A stretch of 64,000 nt of DNA from Rhodococcus tukisamuensis NBRC 100609 (GCF_001894985.1 NZ_BCXG01000003.1:186001-250000); one strand, 5' to 3'. Shown: positions 17,402 to 25,930, counted from the first letter of the stretch. Numbers and translations are program-made. Notes: a model not told the origin generated them from the sequence alone.

Positions 17402-18022
17402 GTGACAGGACATCCGCCGGCCGACCCGTCGGCACCCCATGATCGGCCGGGCGCCGATGCGGAACAACGACTGCTCGACTCGGCCCGGGACGCCTTCGCC
17501 GCCAAGGGCTACCACGGGACGAGCACCCGGGAGATCGCCGCCGGCGCCGGCATGAGCCCCGCCGCCATGTACATCCACTTCAGTTCCAAGCAGGACGTGC
17601 TGCTCCGGTTGATCCTTGCCGGACACGAGTCCGCGCTCGCGACCCTGATCTCGGGCGCCGCCACCACGGGGTCCGCGACAAAGCGCCTCAGATCAGCAGT
17701 TTTCTGCTTTGCGAGGTGGCACGCGGAGCAGCACACCACCGGCCGTGTCGCCCAGTACGAACTGCACGCACTCACCGAGGAGAACCAGGCGCAGGTCGTC
17801 CGAATCCGCAGGGACACCGTGCGGGTGATGCGGGAGATCATCGCCGACGGCGCCCTGACGGGCGAGTTCGCGGTCGACAACGTGGACACGGCCACCCTGG
17901 CCGTCATGTCCCTGTGCATCGACACGGTTCGCTGGTTCCCGTCCCGCGAGCTGCAGACCCACGACGAAGTGGGTGCCGCGTTCGCCAGCATCGCCGAACG
18001 CATCGTGAGGTCGTCGGACTGA
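17402..18022 (+). CDS. TetR family regulator of the thiolase operon
   Basis: A 206-residue TetR protein with a disordered Pro/Asp-rich leader of about 20 residues. The helix-turn-helix TREIAAGAGMSPAAMYIHFSSKQDVLL lies at about residues 42-68. Its C-terminal ligand domain ends near ASIAERIV. It starts with GTG 17402 and is divergent from the thiolase operon. Two matching palindromes, one upstream of it and one in front of the downstream nitronate monooxygenase gene, make it a good candidate for local control of both. An acyl-CoA ligand would fit the operon it faces (inference). Confidence 0.88.
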   Translation: MTGHPPADPSAPHDRPGADAEQRLLDSARDAFAAKGYHGTSTREIAAGAGMSPAAMYIHFSSKQDVLLRLILAGHESALATLISGAATTGSATKRLRSAVFCFARWHAEQHTTGRVAQYELHALTEENQAQVVRIRRDTVRVMREIIADGALTGEFAVDNVDTATLAVMSLCIDTVRWFPSRELQTHDEVGAAFASIAERIVRSSD

Positions 18023-18066
18023 CCCGGAGCCGCCGTCCGATGCAGTCGACTCGACGGCGATCCGAA

Positions 18067-18080
18067 TAAGCGATCGCTCA
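18067..18080. promoter_or_regulatory. Second copy of the TetR palindrome, upstream of nitronate monooxygenase gene
   Basis: TAAGCGATCGCTCA matches 12 of 14 positions of the operator at 17301-17314 and contains the perfect palindrome AGCGATCGCT. It lies 45 nt after the TetR stop and 135 nt before the next start (18215). Between them, an unusually AT-rich stretch (18139-18163, ATATAAGTAATAT) is a plausible promoter region. Confidence 0.6.
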
Positions 18081-18214
18081 GCCCGGCGCATTTCGCTTCT
18101 TCGACCCGGAAGCGCTGGCGCAAACACCTGTCGCCGAGATATAAGTAATATGAACCTATTGAACCAACCTGTTCGGGTCGAACACCGGACCGCACCGACG
18201 CCGAGGAGAAACAC

Positions 18215-19198
18215 ATGAGCCTGCCCCCCGTGCTCCAAGACCGGCTCCGCCTGCCCGTGGTGGCGTCGCCGATGTTCATCCTGTCCAATCCGGATCTGGT
18301 GATCGCCCAGTGCACTTCGGGCGTCGTCGGTTCGTTCCCCTCCCTCAACGCCCGGCCCCAGCCGATGCTCCGCGAGTGGCTCCTGCGGATCACCGAGGCA
18401 CTGGCCAAGCACGACGCCAACCATCCCGAGTCGCCCGCCGCGCCCTACGCGGTGAACCTCATCGTGCACAGGAGCAACGACCGCCTCGAGGAGGACCTCG
18501 CCACCGTCGTCGAGTTCGAGGTGCCGATCGTTATCACCTCACTCGGCGCCCGCACCGACGTCAACGACGCGGTCCACTCCTACGGCGGCGTCGTGCTCCA
18601 CGACGTCACCGACAACCGGTACGCCCGCAAGGCGGTCGAAAAGGGCGCCGACGGACTCATCGCGGTGGCCGCGGGCGCGGGCGGGCACGCCGGCACCCAG
18701 TCGCCGTTCGCGCTGGTCCAGGAGATCCGCGAGTGGTTCGACGGCCCGCTGCTGCTCTCCGGTTCGATCGCGCACGGGCGCTCGGTCCTCGCCGCCCAGG
18801 CCGCGGGCGCCGATCTCGCCTACGTCGGGTCCGCCTTCATCGCCACCGAGGAGGCCGGCGCCGCCGACGCCTACAAGCAGATGGTCGTCGACTCCGCCGC
18901 GTCCGACATCGTCTACTCCAACCTCTTCACCGGCGTGCACGGCAACTACCTGCGCGGCAGCATCGAGGCGGCCGGCCTCGACCCCGCCGACCTCGCGGAG
19001 TCCGACCCGTCGGCGATGGACTTCGGCACCGGCGAGAAGGCCAACACGCAGGACGGCAGGCCCGAGGCGAAGGCCTGGCGCGACATCTGGGGCGCCGGGC
19101 ACGGCGTCGGTGCGGTCAAGGCCGTGCTGCCCGCATCCGCGCTCGTCGACCGGCTGGCCGCCGAGTACGCCGCGGCCCGCACGGCGCTGCTCGGATAG
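18215..19198 (+). CDS. Nitronate monooxygenase (2-nitropropane dioxygenase-like)
   Basis: A 327-residue FMN-dependent TIM-barrel enzyme. It opens with LPVVASPMFILSNPDLV, the FMN-binding first strand of the family. GAGGHAGTQSPFAL at about residues 152-165 carries the conserved histidine, and LLSGSIAHGRSVLAAQAAGADLAYVGSAFIATEE (from about 179) contains the phosphate-binding strand. It oxidises alkyl nitronates, detoxifying propionate-3-nitronate and similar compounds, though some homologues serve acyl-CoA pathways. A GAGGAG ribosome site precedes the ATG. The palindrome at 18067 suggests co-regulation with the thiolase operon. Confidence 0.88.
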   Translation: MSLPPVLQDRLRLPVVASPMFILSNPDLVIAQCTSGVVGSFPSLNARPQPMLREWLLRITEALAKHDANHPESPAAPYAVNLIVHRSNDRLEEDLATVVEFEVPIVITSLGARTDVNDAVHSYGGVVLHDVTDNRYARKAVEKGADGLIAVAAGAGGHAGTQSPFALVQEIREWFDGPLLLSGSIAHGRSVLAAQAAGADLAYVGSAFIATEEAGAADAYKQMVVDSAASDIVYSNLFTGVHGNYLRGSIEAAGLDPADLAESDPSAMDFGTGEKANTQDGRPEAKAWRDIWGAGHGVGAVKAVLPASALVDRLAAEYAAARTALLG

Positions 19199-19248
19199 GC
19201 GCAACCTGTCGAGACGACGCGTCCCGGGCACTGATTAGGGTTCCGGTC

Positions 19249-19797
19249 ATGGACATCAGCAACTCAGGACACGTCGTTCTCGGGATGCTCTTCGTGGGGT
19301 CGCGTTCCGGATACGAGATCCGCAAGTCTGCGGAACTCTCGCTCCGTCACTTCTGGTCGATCTCCCCGCCGCAGATCTACACCGAGCTCGGCAAGCTGGA
19401 GGAGGCCGGCCTCGTCGAGGGCAGCGACGACCACCAGGGCAACCGGCGCCGACGCCTCTTCACCGTCACCCCGGCCGGCCGCGAGGCGCTGCATCGCTGG
19501 GTGCTCGACGAGGGCGACAGCGACTTCGAGATGCGAGACCTGTTGCAGGTCAAGCTGTTCTTCGCCGACGTGCTCGAACCGGACGAGGTGCCCGTACTGC
19601 TCGAGCAGATACGGGCGCGGTCGCGGCGGATCCTCCGGAAGTTCGAGCTGGAGGTCTCCCCGGCGGCCCGCAAGACCGTCGAACGGCACGGCGCCGCGTT
19701 CCCGCCCAGGGTCGCGGACCTGCACGTGGAGCTGCACCAGTACCTGCTGTCCTGGTGCGATCGGGTGGAGCAGGAGTACCGGCACGGGTCCGACTGA
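19249..19797 (+). CDS. PadR family transcriptional regulator
   Basis: A 182-residue PadR protein. The winged helix is at the N-terminus: GHVVLGMLFVGSRSGYEIRKSAELSL, then SPPQIYTELGKLEEAGLVEG and the wing RRRLFTVTPAGREALHRWV (to about residue 85). A helical C-terminal dimerisation domain of the Vir family follows (FEMRDLLQVKLFFADVLEP..., closing with DRVEQEYRHGSD). It lies 50 nt downstream of the nitronate monooxygenase gene, same strand. Targets and inducer are unknown. Confidence 0.88.
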   Translation: MDISNSGHVVLGMLFVGSRSGYEIRKSAELSLRHFWSISPPQIYTELGKLEEAGLVEGSDDHQGNRRRRLFTVTPAGREALHRWVLDEGDSDFEMRDLLQVKLFFADVLEPDEVPVLLEQIRARSRRILRKFELEVSPAARKTVERHGAAFPPRVADLHVELHQYLLSWCDRVEQEYRHGSD

Positions 19798-19799
19798 CC

Positions 19800-19890
19800 G
19801 GCGCCCCGCACACACCTTCTGTCGGCGGCACACCCCTTCTGCACGTGCAACACCGGTGTGGTCTCGACAACAGGTGTGTGACGGTGCGCC
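19800..19890. repeat. Large imperfect palindrome between padR and pirin genes
   Basis: About 91 nt fold back on themselves. The outer arms (from GGCGCCCCGCACACACC and its counterpart GGTGTGTGACGGTGCGCC) pair with few gaps. Inside are two further CACACC/GGTGTG pairs and a direct repeat CACACnCCTTCTG. It starts three bases after the padR stop, so it may serve as a terminator or an RNA structure. No ORF is apparent. Confidence 0.5.
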
Positions 19891-19963
19891 GCGGGAGCAC
19901 TGCCCACCGCACCGACCACTCCCGGGAATACCTCCGGGCCGACGGTGTTGAGCTACAGTGAAC

Positions 19964-19981
19964 TAGTTGAATCATCAACTA
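19964..19981. promoter_or_regulatory. MarR-like palindrome upstream of pirin operon
   Basis: TAGTTGA-ATCA-TCAACTA has perfect 7-bp arms and lies 19 nt upstream of the first pirin start (20001). Palindromes of the TTGA-N4-TCAA form are typical of MarR-family operators (family knowledge). No MarR gene is present nearby. A position overlapping the expected promoter start suggests repression. Confidence 0.6.
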
Positions 19982-20000
19982 CCAAGCCGAAGGAGTCCGC

Positions 20001-20966
20001 ATGCCCGCCGTGACCGTCGACAACATCCTCGCCCTGCCCCGCATCGGCGAGACCGCACCCGACGCCGTCGCCCGCCCGGTGCTCGGCGTGACCACCGCCC
20101 CCGTCGGATACGAGGGCGAGGGCTTCCCGGTGCGCCGGGCGTTCGCCGGCGTCGACCTCGAGCACCTCGACCCGTTCATCCACATGGACCAGATGGGCGA
20201 GGTCAACTACGCGCCCGGCGAGCCCAAGGGCACCCCGTGGCATCCGCACCGCGGCTTCGAGACCGTCACCTACATGATCGACGGGATCATGGAACACCAG
20301 GACTCCAACGGCGGCGGCGGCACCATCGGCGGCGGCGACACCCAGTGGATGACCGCGGGCGGCGGGATCCTGCACATCGAGACCCCGCCCGAGCACCTGG
20401 TGGTGAGCGGTGGCCTGTTCCACGGCGTGCAGCTGTGGGTGAACCTGCCGCGCGAGAACAAGATGGCCGCGCCGCGCTACCAGGACATCACCGGCGCCAA
20501 GGTCGCGCTGCTGTCCTCCCCCGACGGCGGCGCCCTGGTCCGCGTCATCGCGGGTGAGGTCGACGGCCACCAGGGCCCCGGCTCCACCTACACGCCGATC
20601 AGCCTGGTGCACGCGACCGTCGCACCCGGCGCCAGCCTGACCCTGCCGTGGAACCCCGAGTTCAACGCGATCGCCTACGTGCTGGCCGGCGACGGCCTGG
20701 TCGGCGCCGAGCGTCGGCCCGTCCGCAGCGGCCAGACCACCGTCTTCGGACGGGGAGACACGCTGACCGTCGCGGCCGCGGACACCCAGGACTCGCGGAC
20801 CGAGTCGCTCGAGGTGTTCATCCTCGGCGGCAAGCCGATTCGCGAGCCCGTCGCGATGGCCGGACCCTTCGTGATGAACACCAGGGCCGAGGTCATCCAG
20901 GCGTTCGAGGACTTCCAGGCCGGACGCCTCGGGTCCATCCCCGCCGCCCACGAGACCCTCGGCTGA
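20001..20966 (+). CDS. Pirin family protein (long type)
   Basis: A 321-residue bicupin of the pirin family. Metal ligands expected from human pirin are all present: His81 and His83 (WHPHRGFETVTYM), His125 and Glu127 (GGGILHIETPPE). Iron-bound pirins act as redox-sensing co-regulators or as quercetin dioxygenases; which applies here is unknown. A C-terminal pirin domain (about residues 190-300) is intact. The ATG at 20001 follows GAAGGAG. The next pirin gene starts 4 nt after its stop, so the two form an operon behind the palindrome at 19964. Confidence 0.9.
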   Translation: MPAVTVDNILALPRIGETAPDAVARPVLGVTTAPVGYEGEGFPVRRAFAGVDLEHLDPFIHMDQMGEVNYAPGEPKGTPWHPHRGFETVTYMIDGIMEHQDSNGGGGTIGGGDTQWMTAGGGILHIETPPEHLVVSGGLFHGVQLWVNLPRENKMAAPRYQDITGAKVALLSSPDGGALVRVIAGEVDGHQGPGSTYTPISLVHATVAPGASLTLPWNPEFNAIAYVLAGDGLVGAERRPVRSGQTTVFGRGDTLTVAAADTQDSRTESLEVFILGGKPIREPVAMAGPFVMNTRAEVIQAFEDFQAGRLGSIPAAHETLG

Positions 20967-20970
20967 CGTC

Positions 20971-21732
20971 ATGGCCGAGGTGGCGGTCCAGCGGGCCGGC
21001 GACCGCCGGCACCTGAGGTACGGCTGGCTCGACTCGCGACACAGCATGCCCGTCGCGGGCAACTTCGACCCGGCCGAGCACGCCCACGGACTGCTGGTGG
21101 TCAACAACGAGGACATCGTCGACGCCGGCGAGGGTTTCGACAGCCACCAGCACCGGGACGCGGAGATCGTCACCTGGGTGCTCAGCGGATCCCTGGTCCA
21201 CCAGGACTCCGAGGGGCACTCGGGCGTGGTCTACCCCGGTCTCGCGCAACGGATGAGCGCGGGCCGGGGCATCTTCCACTCGGAGCGCAACGACCGCGTG
21301 CGCGCCGACGGCTCTCGCGTGGCCGAGCCCGTTCACCTGGTGCAGATGTGGGTTCCGCCGGACGAATTCGGCATCGAGCCGAGCTACCAGGAACTGCCGA
21401 TCGACGACGAACTCGACGCCGGCAAACTCGTGGTGGTGGCCTCCGGCCTGCCGCGGCACCGCCACGACACGGCCATCGGGCTGCGCAACCGCCACGCGGG
21501 CCTGCACGCCGCGCGGCTGCGGCCGGGCGGGTCGGTCACGATCCCCGACGCGCCGTTCGGGCACGTGTTCGTGGCCCGCGGCGCGGTGGACGTCGAGGGT
21601 GTCGGCCTTGTCTCCCACGGGGATTCGATCCGGCTGACCGGGACCGGTGGCCAGCGGCTGACCGCCACCGAGGACGCCGAAGTGCTGATCTGGGAGATGC
21701 ACGCCGAGCTCGGTTCACGACAACGGAGGTAG
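20971..21732 (+). CDS. Pirin family protein (YhhW type)
   Basis: A 253-residue bicupin of the YhhW/short pirin type. Metal ligands are His59 and His61 (DSHQHRDAEIVTWV), His103 and Glu105 (GRGIFHSERND). Blocks HGLLVVNNEDIVDAG and SGVVYPGLAQRMSAG are family hallmarks. It is 4 nt downstream of the long pirin and very similar to the third pirin at 22364, indicating local duplication. Quercetinase activity is known for E. coli YhhW, but the natural substrate is unknown. Confidence 0.9.
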   Translation: MAEVAVQRAGDRRHLRYGWLDSRHSMPVAGNFDPAEHAHGLLVVNNEDIVDAGEGFDSHQHRDAEIVTWVLSGSLVHQDSEGHSGVVYPGLAQRMSAGRGIFHSERNDRVRADGSRVAEPVHLVQMWVPPDEFGIEPSYQELPIDDELDAGKLVVVASGLPRHRHDTAIGLRNRHAGLHAARLRPGGSVTIPDAPFGHVFVARGAVDVEGVGLVSHGDSIRLTGTGGQRLTATEDAEVLIWEMHAELGSRQRR

Positions 21733-21776
21733 GCGTCCCCGCCTCCCCGGTCCTGCACGTGCAGATCGAACCCGGA

Positions 21777-22145
21777 TCAGGGCCGCTCGAACAGGTCCAC
21801 GGCCGTCGTGACGCGGTCGTTGGGCAGTTCCTCGGCGATGTTCCTGCCGGTGCGCAGCCACCCCCCTCGCAATGCCGAACGAAGCCAGTTATCAAGGGCA
21901 GCTTGCGTTTCGAAGCGAAGCACGATCACACACACGTCCGAGACACTGCTCTCCTTGAGCCACCCCCCGCCGAGGAAGCCTGGGAAGATCCGGGCCAGGC
22001 CGAGGCCGCTCTGAATCCAGTCGGCGAACTCATCGTCACGGCCCGACCTGATCCGGCGCACGATCGTGGTCGTCACGTTCGCGCCGGCCCCTTCGGCCAC
22101 CCCGCCAGCGGTGTCGGCCGCTCCGACGCCCTCGGTGTTGCTCAC
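21777..22145 (-). CDS. Small antibiotic-biosynthesis-monooxygenase-like protein
   Basis: A 122-residue protein, probably a dimeric alpha-beta barrel of the ABM/heme-degrading monooxygenase type. VTTTIVRRIRSGRDDEFADWIQ near residue 24 is the typical first strand and helix, followed by GFLGGGWLKES, VIVLRFETQAALDNWLRS and a C-terminal helix. Such folds oxidise quinonoid substrates without cofactors or simply bind small molecules. GTG 22145 follows a GAGGCGGGA site; nothing longer is plausible. It is divergent from the third pirin and convergent with the second. Confidence 0.65.
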   Translation of the reverse strand: MSNTEGVGAADTAGGVAEGAGANVTTTIVRRIRSGRDDEFADWIQSGLGLARIFPGFLGGGWLKESSVSDVCVIVLRFETQAALDNWLRSALRGGWLRTGRNIAEELPNDRVTTAVDLFERP

Positions 22146-22363
22146 TAGTTCCCGCCTCGGCTCCCGCGCACATCCACGCGATGCGACCTCCTCAAAATAC
22201 CAGCGCAAAAGCCCCGATCACACCGGTCCGATGTGCTGCGCCAGGGCGTAGCCGCGGCCGAGACCCGGTCCAGCAAACGTCAGACGATACGACCGCAAGG
22301 TCGCTGGCCTTCCGGACCACCTCCGTACTGTGGAACCCAGGCACCACGAGGAAGGACCCAACC

Positions 22364-23137
22364 ATGACGGCACCCACCACACCGCACGTCGACATCCACC
22401 GGGCCGGCGACCGGCTGAAGACCCGGATCGCCTGGTTGGACTCGAAGCACTCCTTCTCCTTCGGCCAGCACTACGACCCCGACAACACCCATCACGGCAT
22501 GCTGATGGTCAACAACGACGACATCGTGTCGCCGGGACAGGGTTTCGAAACCCATCCGCACCGCGACATGGAGATCGTCACCTGGGTGCTGCGCGGTTCC
22601 CTGGTGCACCAGGACTCGATCGGGCACTCCGGTGTCATCTACCCCGGTCTCGCGCAGCGGATGACGGCCGGGTCCGGGATCCTCCACTCGGAGAAGAACG
22701 ACGCCTGGCGGCTGCCCGGCTCACCCCACGCCGAACACGCCGAACCGGTCCGCTTCGTCCAGATGTGGGTGCTGCCCGACGAATCCGGCATCACCCCCGG
22801 CTACGAGCAGCTCGAGATCGACGACGAGCTGATGCGCGGCGGGCTGGTCCCGGTCGCGTCGGGCATGCGCAAACACAAGGGGCAGTCGGCCATCGGCATC
22901 GCGAACTCGAACGCCGCGCTGTACGTGGCACGGATGCGCGCCGGCGACACCGTCCAGCTTCCCGAGGCCCCCTACCTGCACCTGTTCGTCGCACAGGGCG
23001 AGGTCGCACTCGAGGGCGCGGGCATCCTGTCCGAGGGCGACGCGGTCCGGTTCACCGCGACCGGCGGGCAGCGGCTCAGCGCGGCGCAGCCCGCCGAGGT
23101 GCTGGTCTGGGAGATGCACGCACGCCTCGGCGGCTAG
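22364..23137 (+). CDS. Pirin family protein (YhhW type, third paralogue)
   Basis: A 257-residue short pirin with metal ligands His64 and His66 (ETHPHRDMEIVTWV), His108 and Glu110 (GSGILHSEKND). It shares the blocks HGMLMVNNDDIVSPG, SGVIYPGLAQRMTAG and the end VLVWEMHA with the pirin at 20971, so the two are recent paralogues. It is separately transcribed, 218 nt from the divergent ABM-like gene, with its own GAGGAAGGA site before the ATG. Confidence 0.9.
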   Translation: MTAPTTPHVDIHRAGDRLKTRIAWLDSKHSFSFGQHYDPDNTHHGMLMVNNDDIVSPGQGFETHPHRDMEIVTWVLRGSLVHQDSIGHSGVIYPGLAQRMTAGSGILHSEKNDAWRLPGSPHAEHAEPVRFVQMWVLPDESGITPGYEQLEIDDELMRGGLVPVASGMRKHKGQSAIGIANSNAALYVARMRAGDTVQLPEAPYLHLFVAQGEVALEGAGILSEGDAVRFTATGGQRLSAAQPAEVLVWEMHARLGG

Positions 23138-23224
23138 GGCCGACCGCCCCATCCGATCCCGCGCCGTCCCGCCAGGCAAGACCCTGAACTACTCGACACC
23201 GTCGCGGACTGCTATTGAGATTCC

Positions 23225-24133
23225 ATGACCGCATCCGCAACCCGCCCGCGCGGCGTCGACCCCCTGAACACGATGATGGGCGTCCGCGTACTCGCCATGG
23301 CCCCCGCCGGCACCGAGCTGGAGGGCACGATCGGTCCGCGCTTCCACGACCACCGCGGACTGTCCGGGCTGGCCTCGGTCGGCGTGCTCGCCGACACCGC
23401 GGTCGCCGGCGCCTTCTACGCCTCGCTCCCCCCGGGCCACCGGACCGTGGTCTCGCAACTCACGGCCGCGGTCGCCGCCCCGCTCCCCTCGGCGGGCGTG
23501 GTCACCGCACGGGCCCGCACCGAGCACCTCGACCTCGACGCCGGCACCGGGCTGTCCGCGGGACGGGTCGCCACCGCGGCCGGCACCACCGCGGTGCGCC
23601 TGCTCGCCCGCAGCGTCGTCGTGACGCGCGCCGCGCGGAGCGATGTGCACCTCGCCGCCGGCCCCACCCTGGTGATACCGGACCCGGAGCCGGCGGCCCC
23701 GGAGTCCCTGACCGGACTCGACGGCCGCGCCGTCGTGGCCGGTATCGCCGCCGGCACCCTCCGTCGCGGCCCCCTGGCGGGACTGCTCGGGATGGAAATC
23801 GAATCGGTCGGCGACACAAGCATTTCCGCCCGATTCGCTCCGACCCCGTGGATGAGCAATCAGATCGGTTCGGTGCAGGGCGGAATTCTCTTCTCCGCCG
23901 CGGCCCTGACCAGCGGGTTGAGTGCGCAGGCCCTGACCGCCGTCGGGCAGTCGTACCGGCTGCTGGACCTGAAGATCGATTTCGTCCGGTCCCCCGCCGT
24001 CGACGGACCACCGATCCGCGTCGAGGCCGAGGTGGTGCGTGCCGGACGCCGGATCGTGCTGATCGAGACCCGTCTGCTCGACGCGGACGGCCATCTGCTC
24101 GCCCGCACCGGTTCCAGTGCCCAACTCGAGTGA
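23225..24133 (+). CDS. Double-hotdog PaaI-like acyl-CoA thioesterase
   Basis: A 302-residue protein made of two hotdog domains: residues 10-135 with GPRFHDHRGLSGLASVGVLADTAVAG, and about 175-300 with WMSNQIGSVQGGILFSAAALTSG, where the GxxxGG-type catalytic helix is better preserved. The second half follows the PaaI/4HBT consensus (YRLLDLKIDFVRSPA). It probably hydrolyses aromatic or fatty acyl-CoAs. It is followed after 28 nt by a paralogue of identical architecture. The ATG at 23225 is the natural start. Confidence 0.8.
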   Translation: MTASATRPRGVDPLNTMMGVRVLAMAPAGTELEGTIGPRFHDHRGLSGLASVGVLADTAVAGAFYASLPPGHRTVVSQLTAAVAAPLPSAGVVTARARTEHLDLDAGTGLSAGRVATAAGTTAVRLLARSVVVTRAARSDVHLAAGPTLVIPDPEPAAPESLTGLDGRAVVAGIAAGTLRRGPLAGLLGMEIESVGDTSISARFAPTPWMSNQIGSVQGGILFSAAALTSGLSAQALTAVGQSYRLLDLKIDFVRSPAVDGPPIRVEAEVVRAGRRIVLIETRLLDADGHLLARTGSSAQLE

Positions 24134-24161
24134 GGAACACCCGGCTGGTAGACAGGGCCGC

Positions 24162-25067
24162 ATGACCGCGACGGAAACCCTGCGCCTGGATCGCCTCAAC
24201 GAACTGATGGATGTGCGGGCCCTCGACCTCGAGCCCGGCTCGGTTCGCTTCGAGCAGGAGCTGGGCCCCCGCTTCCACGACCACCGCGGGCGCACCGTCC
24301 TCGGCTCGATCGGCGTACTCGTCGACGCCGTCCCCGGCGGCGCGGTCGGCACGTCGATGCCGGCCGGCGCCTCGGTGGTGCTCTCCCAGATCACGGCTGC
24401 GATGGCCGCACCGCTGCCGGCGTCCGGCGCGATCGTGGCGCGCGGACAGGCCGTGCACCTCGACCTCGAGACCGGAACCGGACTCGCCACGGGCGAGATG
24501 GTCGGGCCGGACGGACAGGTCGCGGTGGTCCTGCAGTCCCGCGGCATGGTGGTCACCCGCCCGGCCACCCACACCGAGGCGATCGCCCGGGGTGAGCGCC
24601 TTCCCGTCCCCGCCGCGGAACCCGTCACCGACGCGGCCGAGTTCGCCGGGCACGCCGGCCTCGACGTGGTCACCGGGATCCAGGCCGGCCGGATCGCCCG
24701 AGGACCACTGGCCGGCCTGCTCGAGGTGGACCTCGTCGACGTCGAGAAGGGTCGGGTGGCAGGAGAGTTTGCGCCGCGCGAGTGGATGAGCAACCCGCTC
24801 GGGTCCATCCAGGGCGGCGTCCTGGTCTCCGCCGCGGACCTCCTGACCGGGCTCGCCGGGCAGAGCCTGACCGCACCCGGCCAGGACTACCGGACGCTGG
24901 ACCTGCGGATCGACTTCGTCCGCTCCCCCGCCGTCGACGGCCCCCGGATCCGCGCCGAGGCGACGGTGGTGCGGGCCGGACGCCGGCTCGCCCTCGTGGA
25001 GACCAGGCTCGAGGACCCGGCCGGCCAGGTGCTGGTGCGCGCGGCCGCCAGCGTCCAACTGGTCTGA
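24162..25067 (+). CDS. Double-hotdog PaaI-like acyl-CoA thioesterase (tandem paralogue)
   Basis: A 301-residue paralogue of the preceding gene. Matching blocks are GPRFHDHRGRTVLGSIGVLVDA (first hotdog) and EWMSNPLGSIQGGVLVSAADLLTGLAGQSL followed by YRTLDLRIDFVRSPAVDGP (second hotdog). The close similarity over the whole length and 28-nt spacing indicate tandem duplication, and the products may form a hetero-oligomer. Substrate is unknown. It is the last gene before a 150-nt gap. Confidence 0.8.
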   Translation: MTATETLRLDRLNELMDVRALDLEPGSVRFEQELGPRFHDHRGRTVLGSIGVLVDAVPGGAVGTSMPAGASVVLSQITAAMAAPLPASGAIVARGQAVHLDLETGTGLATGEMVGPDGQVAVVLQSRGMVVTRPATHTEAIARGERLPVPAAEPVTDAAEFAGHAGLDVVTGIQAGRIARGPLAGLLEVDLVDVEKGRVAGEFAPREWMSNPLGSIQGGVLVSAADLLTGLAGQSLTAPGQDYRTLDLRIDFVRSPAVDGPRIRAEATVVRAGRRLALVETRLEDPAGQVLVRAAASVQLV

Positions 25068-25219
25068 TCGAGGCGCCCGTTCCCCGCCGGGGTAACTTCC
25101 CTTCTCCCGGGGGTTCGGGCGCCGGCCGGCCGGGGCGGAACCGGACGAATCGGCCGGGCGCGGACTATCCTGCAGGGGCGATCAGATTCGGTACTCACGG
25201 TTTCGATCGAGGAGAGACG

Positions 25220-25930
25220 ATGACCCAGCCCCCTCAGCCACCGGACGGCCCGCAACCGGGCAACGAACCGCCGTCAGAGGATCAGCCGGGTGGGCAACCG
25301 GGTGGGCAACCCGGCGGCCAGCCGAACTACCCGCAGTACCAGCCCCCGTACCCGGGACCGCCGCAGCCTCCGGGGCAGCAGTACCCCGGCCAGCCGCCGC
25401 AGTACCCCGGCCAGCCTTACCCAGGACAGCCGCAACAGCCCGGCCAGCCTTACCCGGGACAGCCGCAACAGCCCGGCCAGTACCCGGGACAGCAGTACCC
25501 CGCCCAGCCCTACGCTGCCCAGCCCAGCGCACCCGCCGCGCAGAACGGCGCGGGCCTCGCTGCCCTGATCGTCGGAATCCTGGCCCTGGTGACCTCGTGG
25601 ACCGTCATCGGCGGCGTGGTGCTGGGCATCCTCGCGGTGATCCTCGGGTTCGTCGGCCGCTCGCAGGTCCGCAAGCAGCGCGCCACCAACGGCGGCACGT
25701 CCCTGGCCGGCATCCTGCTCGGCGTCCTCGCGGTGATCATCTCGATCGTGCTCGTGGTGGTGGGCATCGGCCTGTTCAACCGCGTCGGAGGCCGGGATTT
25801 CGTCGACTGCATGCGTGACGCCGGCAGCAGCGAACGGGCCCAACAGCGCTGCATCGACGAGTTTCAGCAGAACATCGAGGACCGGTTCTCGGTGACCCTG
25901 GAGGCCCCCACGGTCGTCCCGCCCCGCTGA
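25220..25930 (+). CDS. DUF4190 membrane protein with Pro/Gln/Gly-rich repeat domain
   Basis: A 236-residue membrane protein. Residues 1-110 are a low-complexity cytosolic tail rich in Pro, Gln, Gly and Tyr. It contains short tandem repeats of YPGQP and QQPGQ type, including an exact 30-nt duplication at about 25422-25481. A DUF4190 module follows: two membrane helices (about residues 113-143 and 162-186) separated by the basic loop GRSQVRKQRATNGG. The short outer domain has two Cys (DCMRD, RCIDEF) that could form a disulphide. An AGGAGAG site precedes the ATG, and TATCCT at 25166 is a possible -10. Such proteins are common in actinobacteria and of unknown function. Confidence 0.8.
   Translation: MTQPPQPPDGPQPGNEPPSEDQPGGQPGGQPGGQPNYPQYQPPYPGPPQPPGQQYPGQPPQYPGQPYPGQPQQPGQPYPGQPQQPGQYPGQQYPAQPYAAQPSAPAAQNGAGLAALIVGILALVTSWTVIGGVVLGILAVILGFVGRSQVRKQRATNGGTSLAGILLGVLAVIISIVLVVVGIGLFNRVGGRDFVDCMRDAGSSERAQQRCIDEFQQNIEDRFSVTLEAPTVVPPR

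Noticed and set aside
25380-25510. Tandem repeats in the DUF4190 gene considered as a CRISPR-like or intergenic repeat array
   Set aside because: The repeats are in frame, code for the Pro/Gln/Gly-rich tail, and have no spacers.
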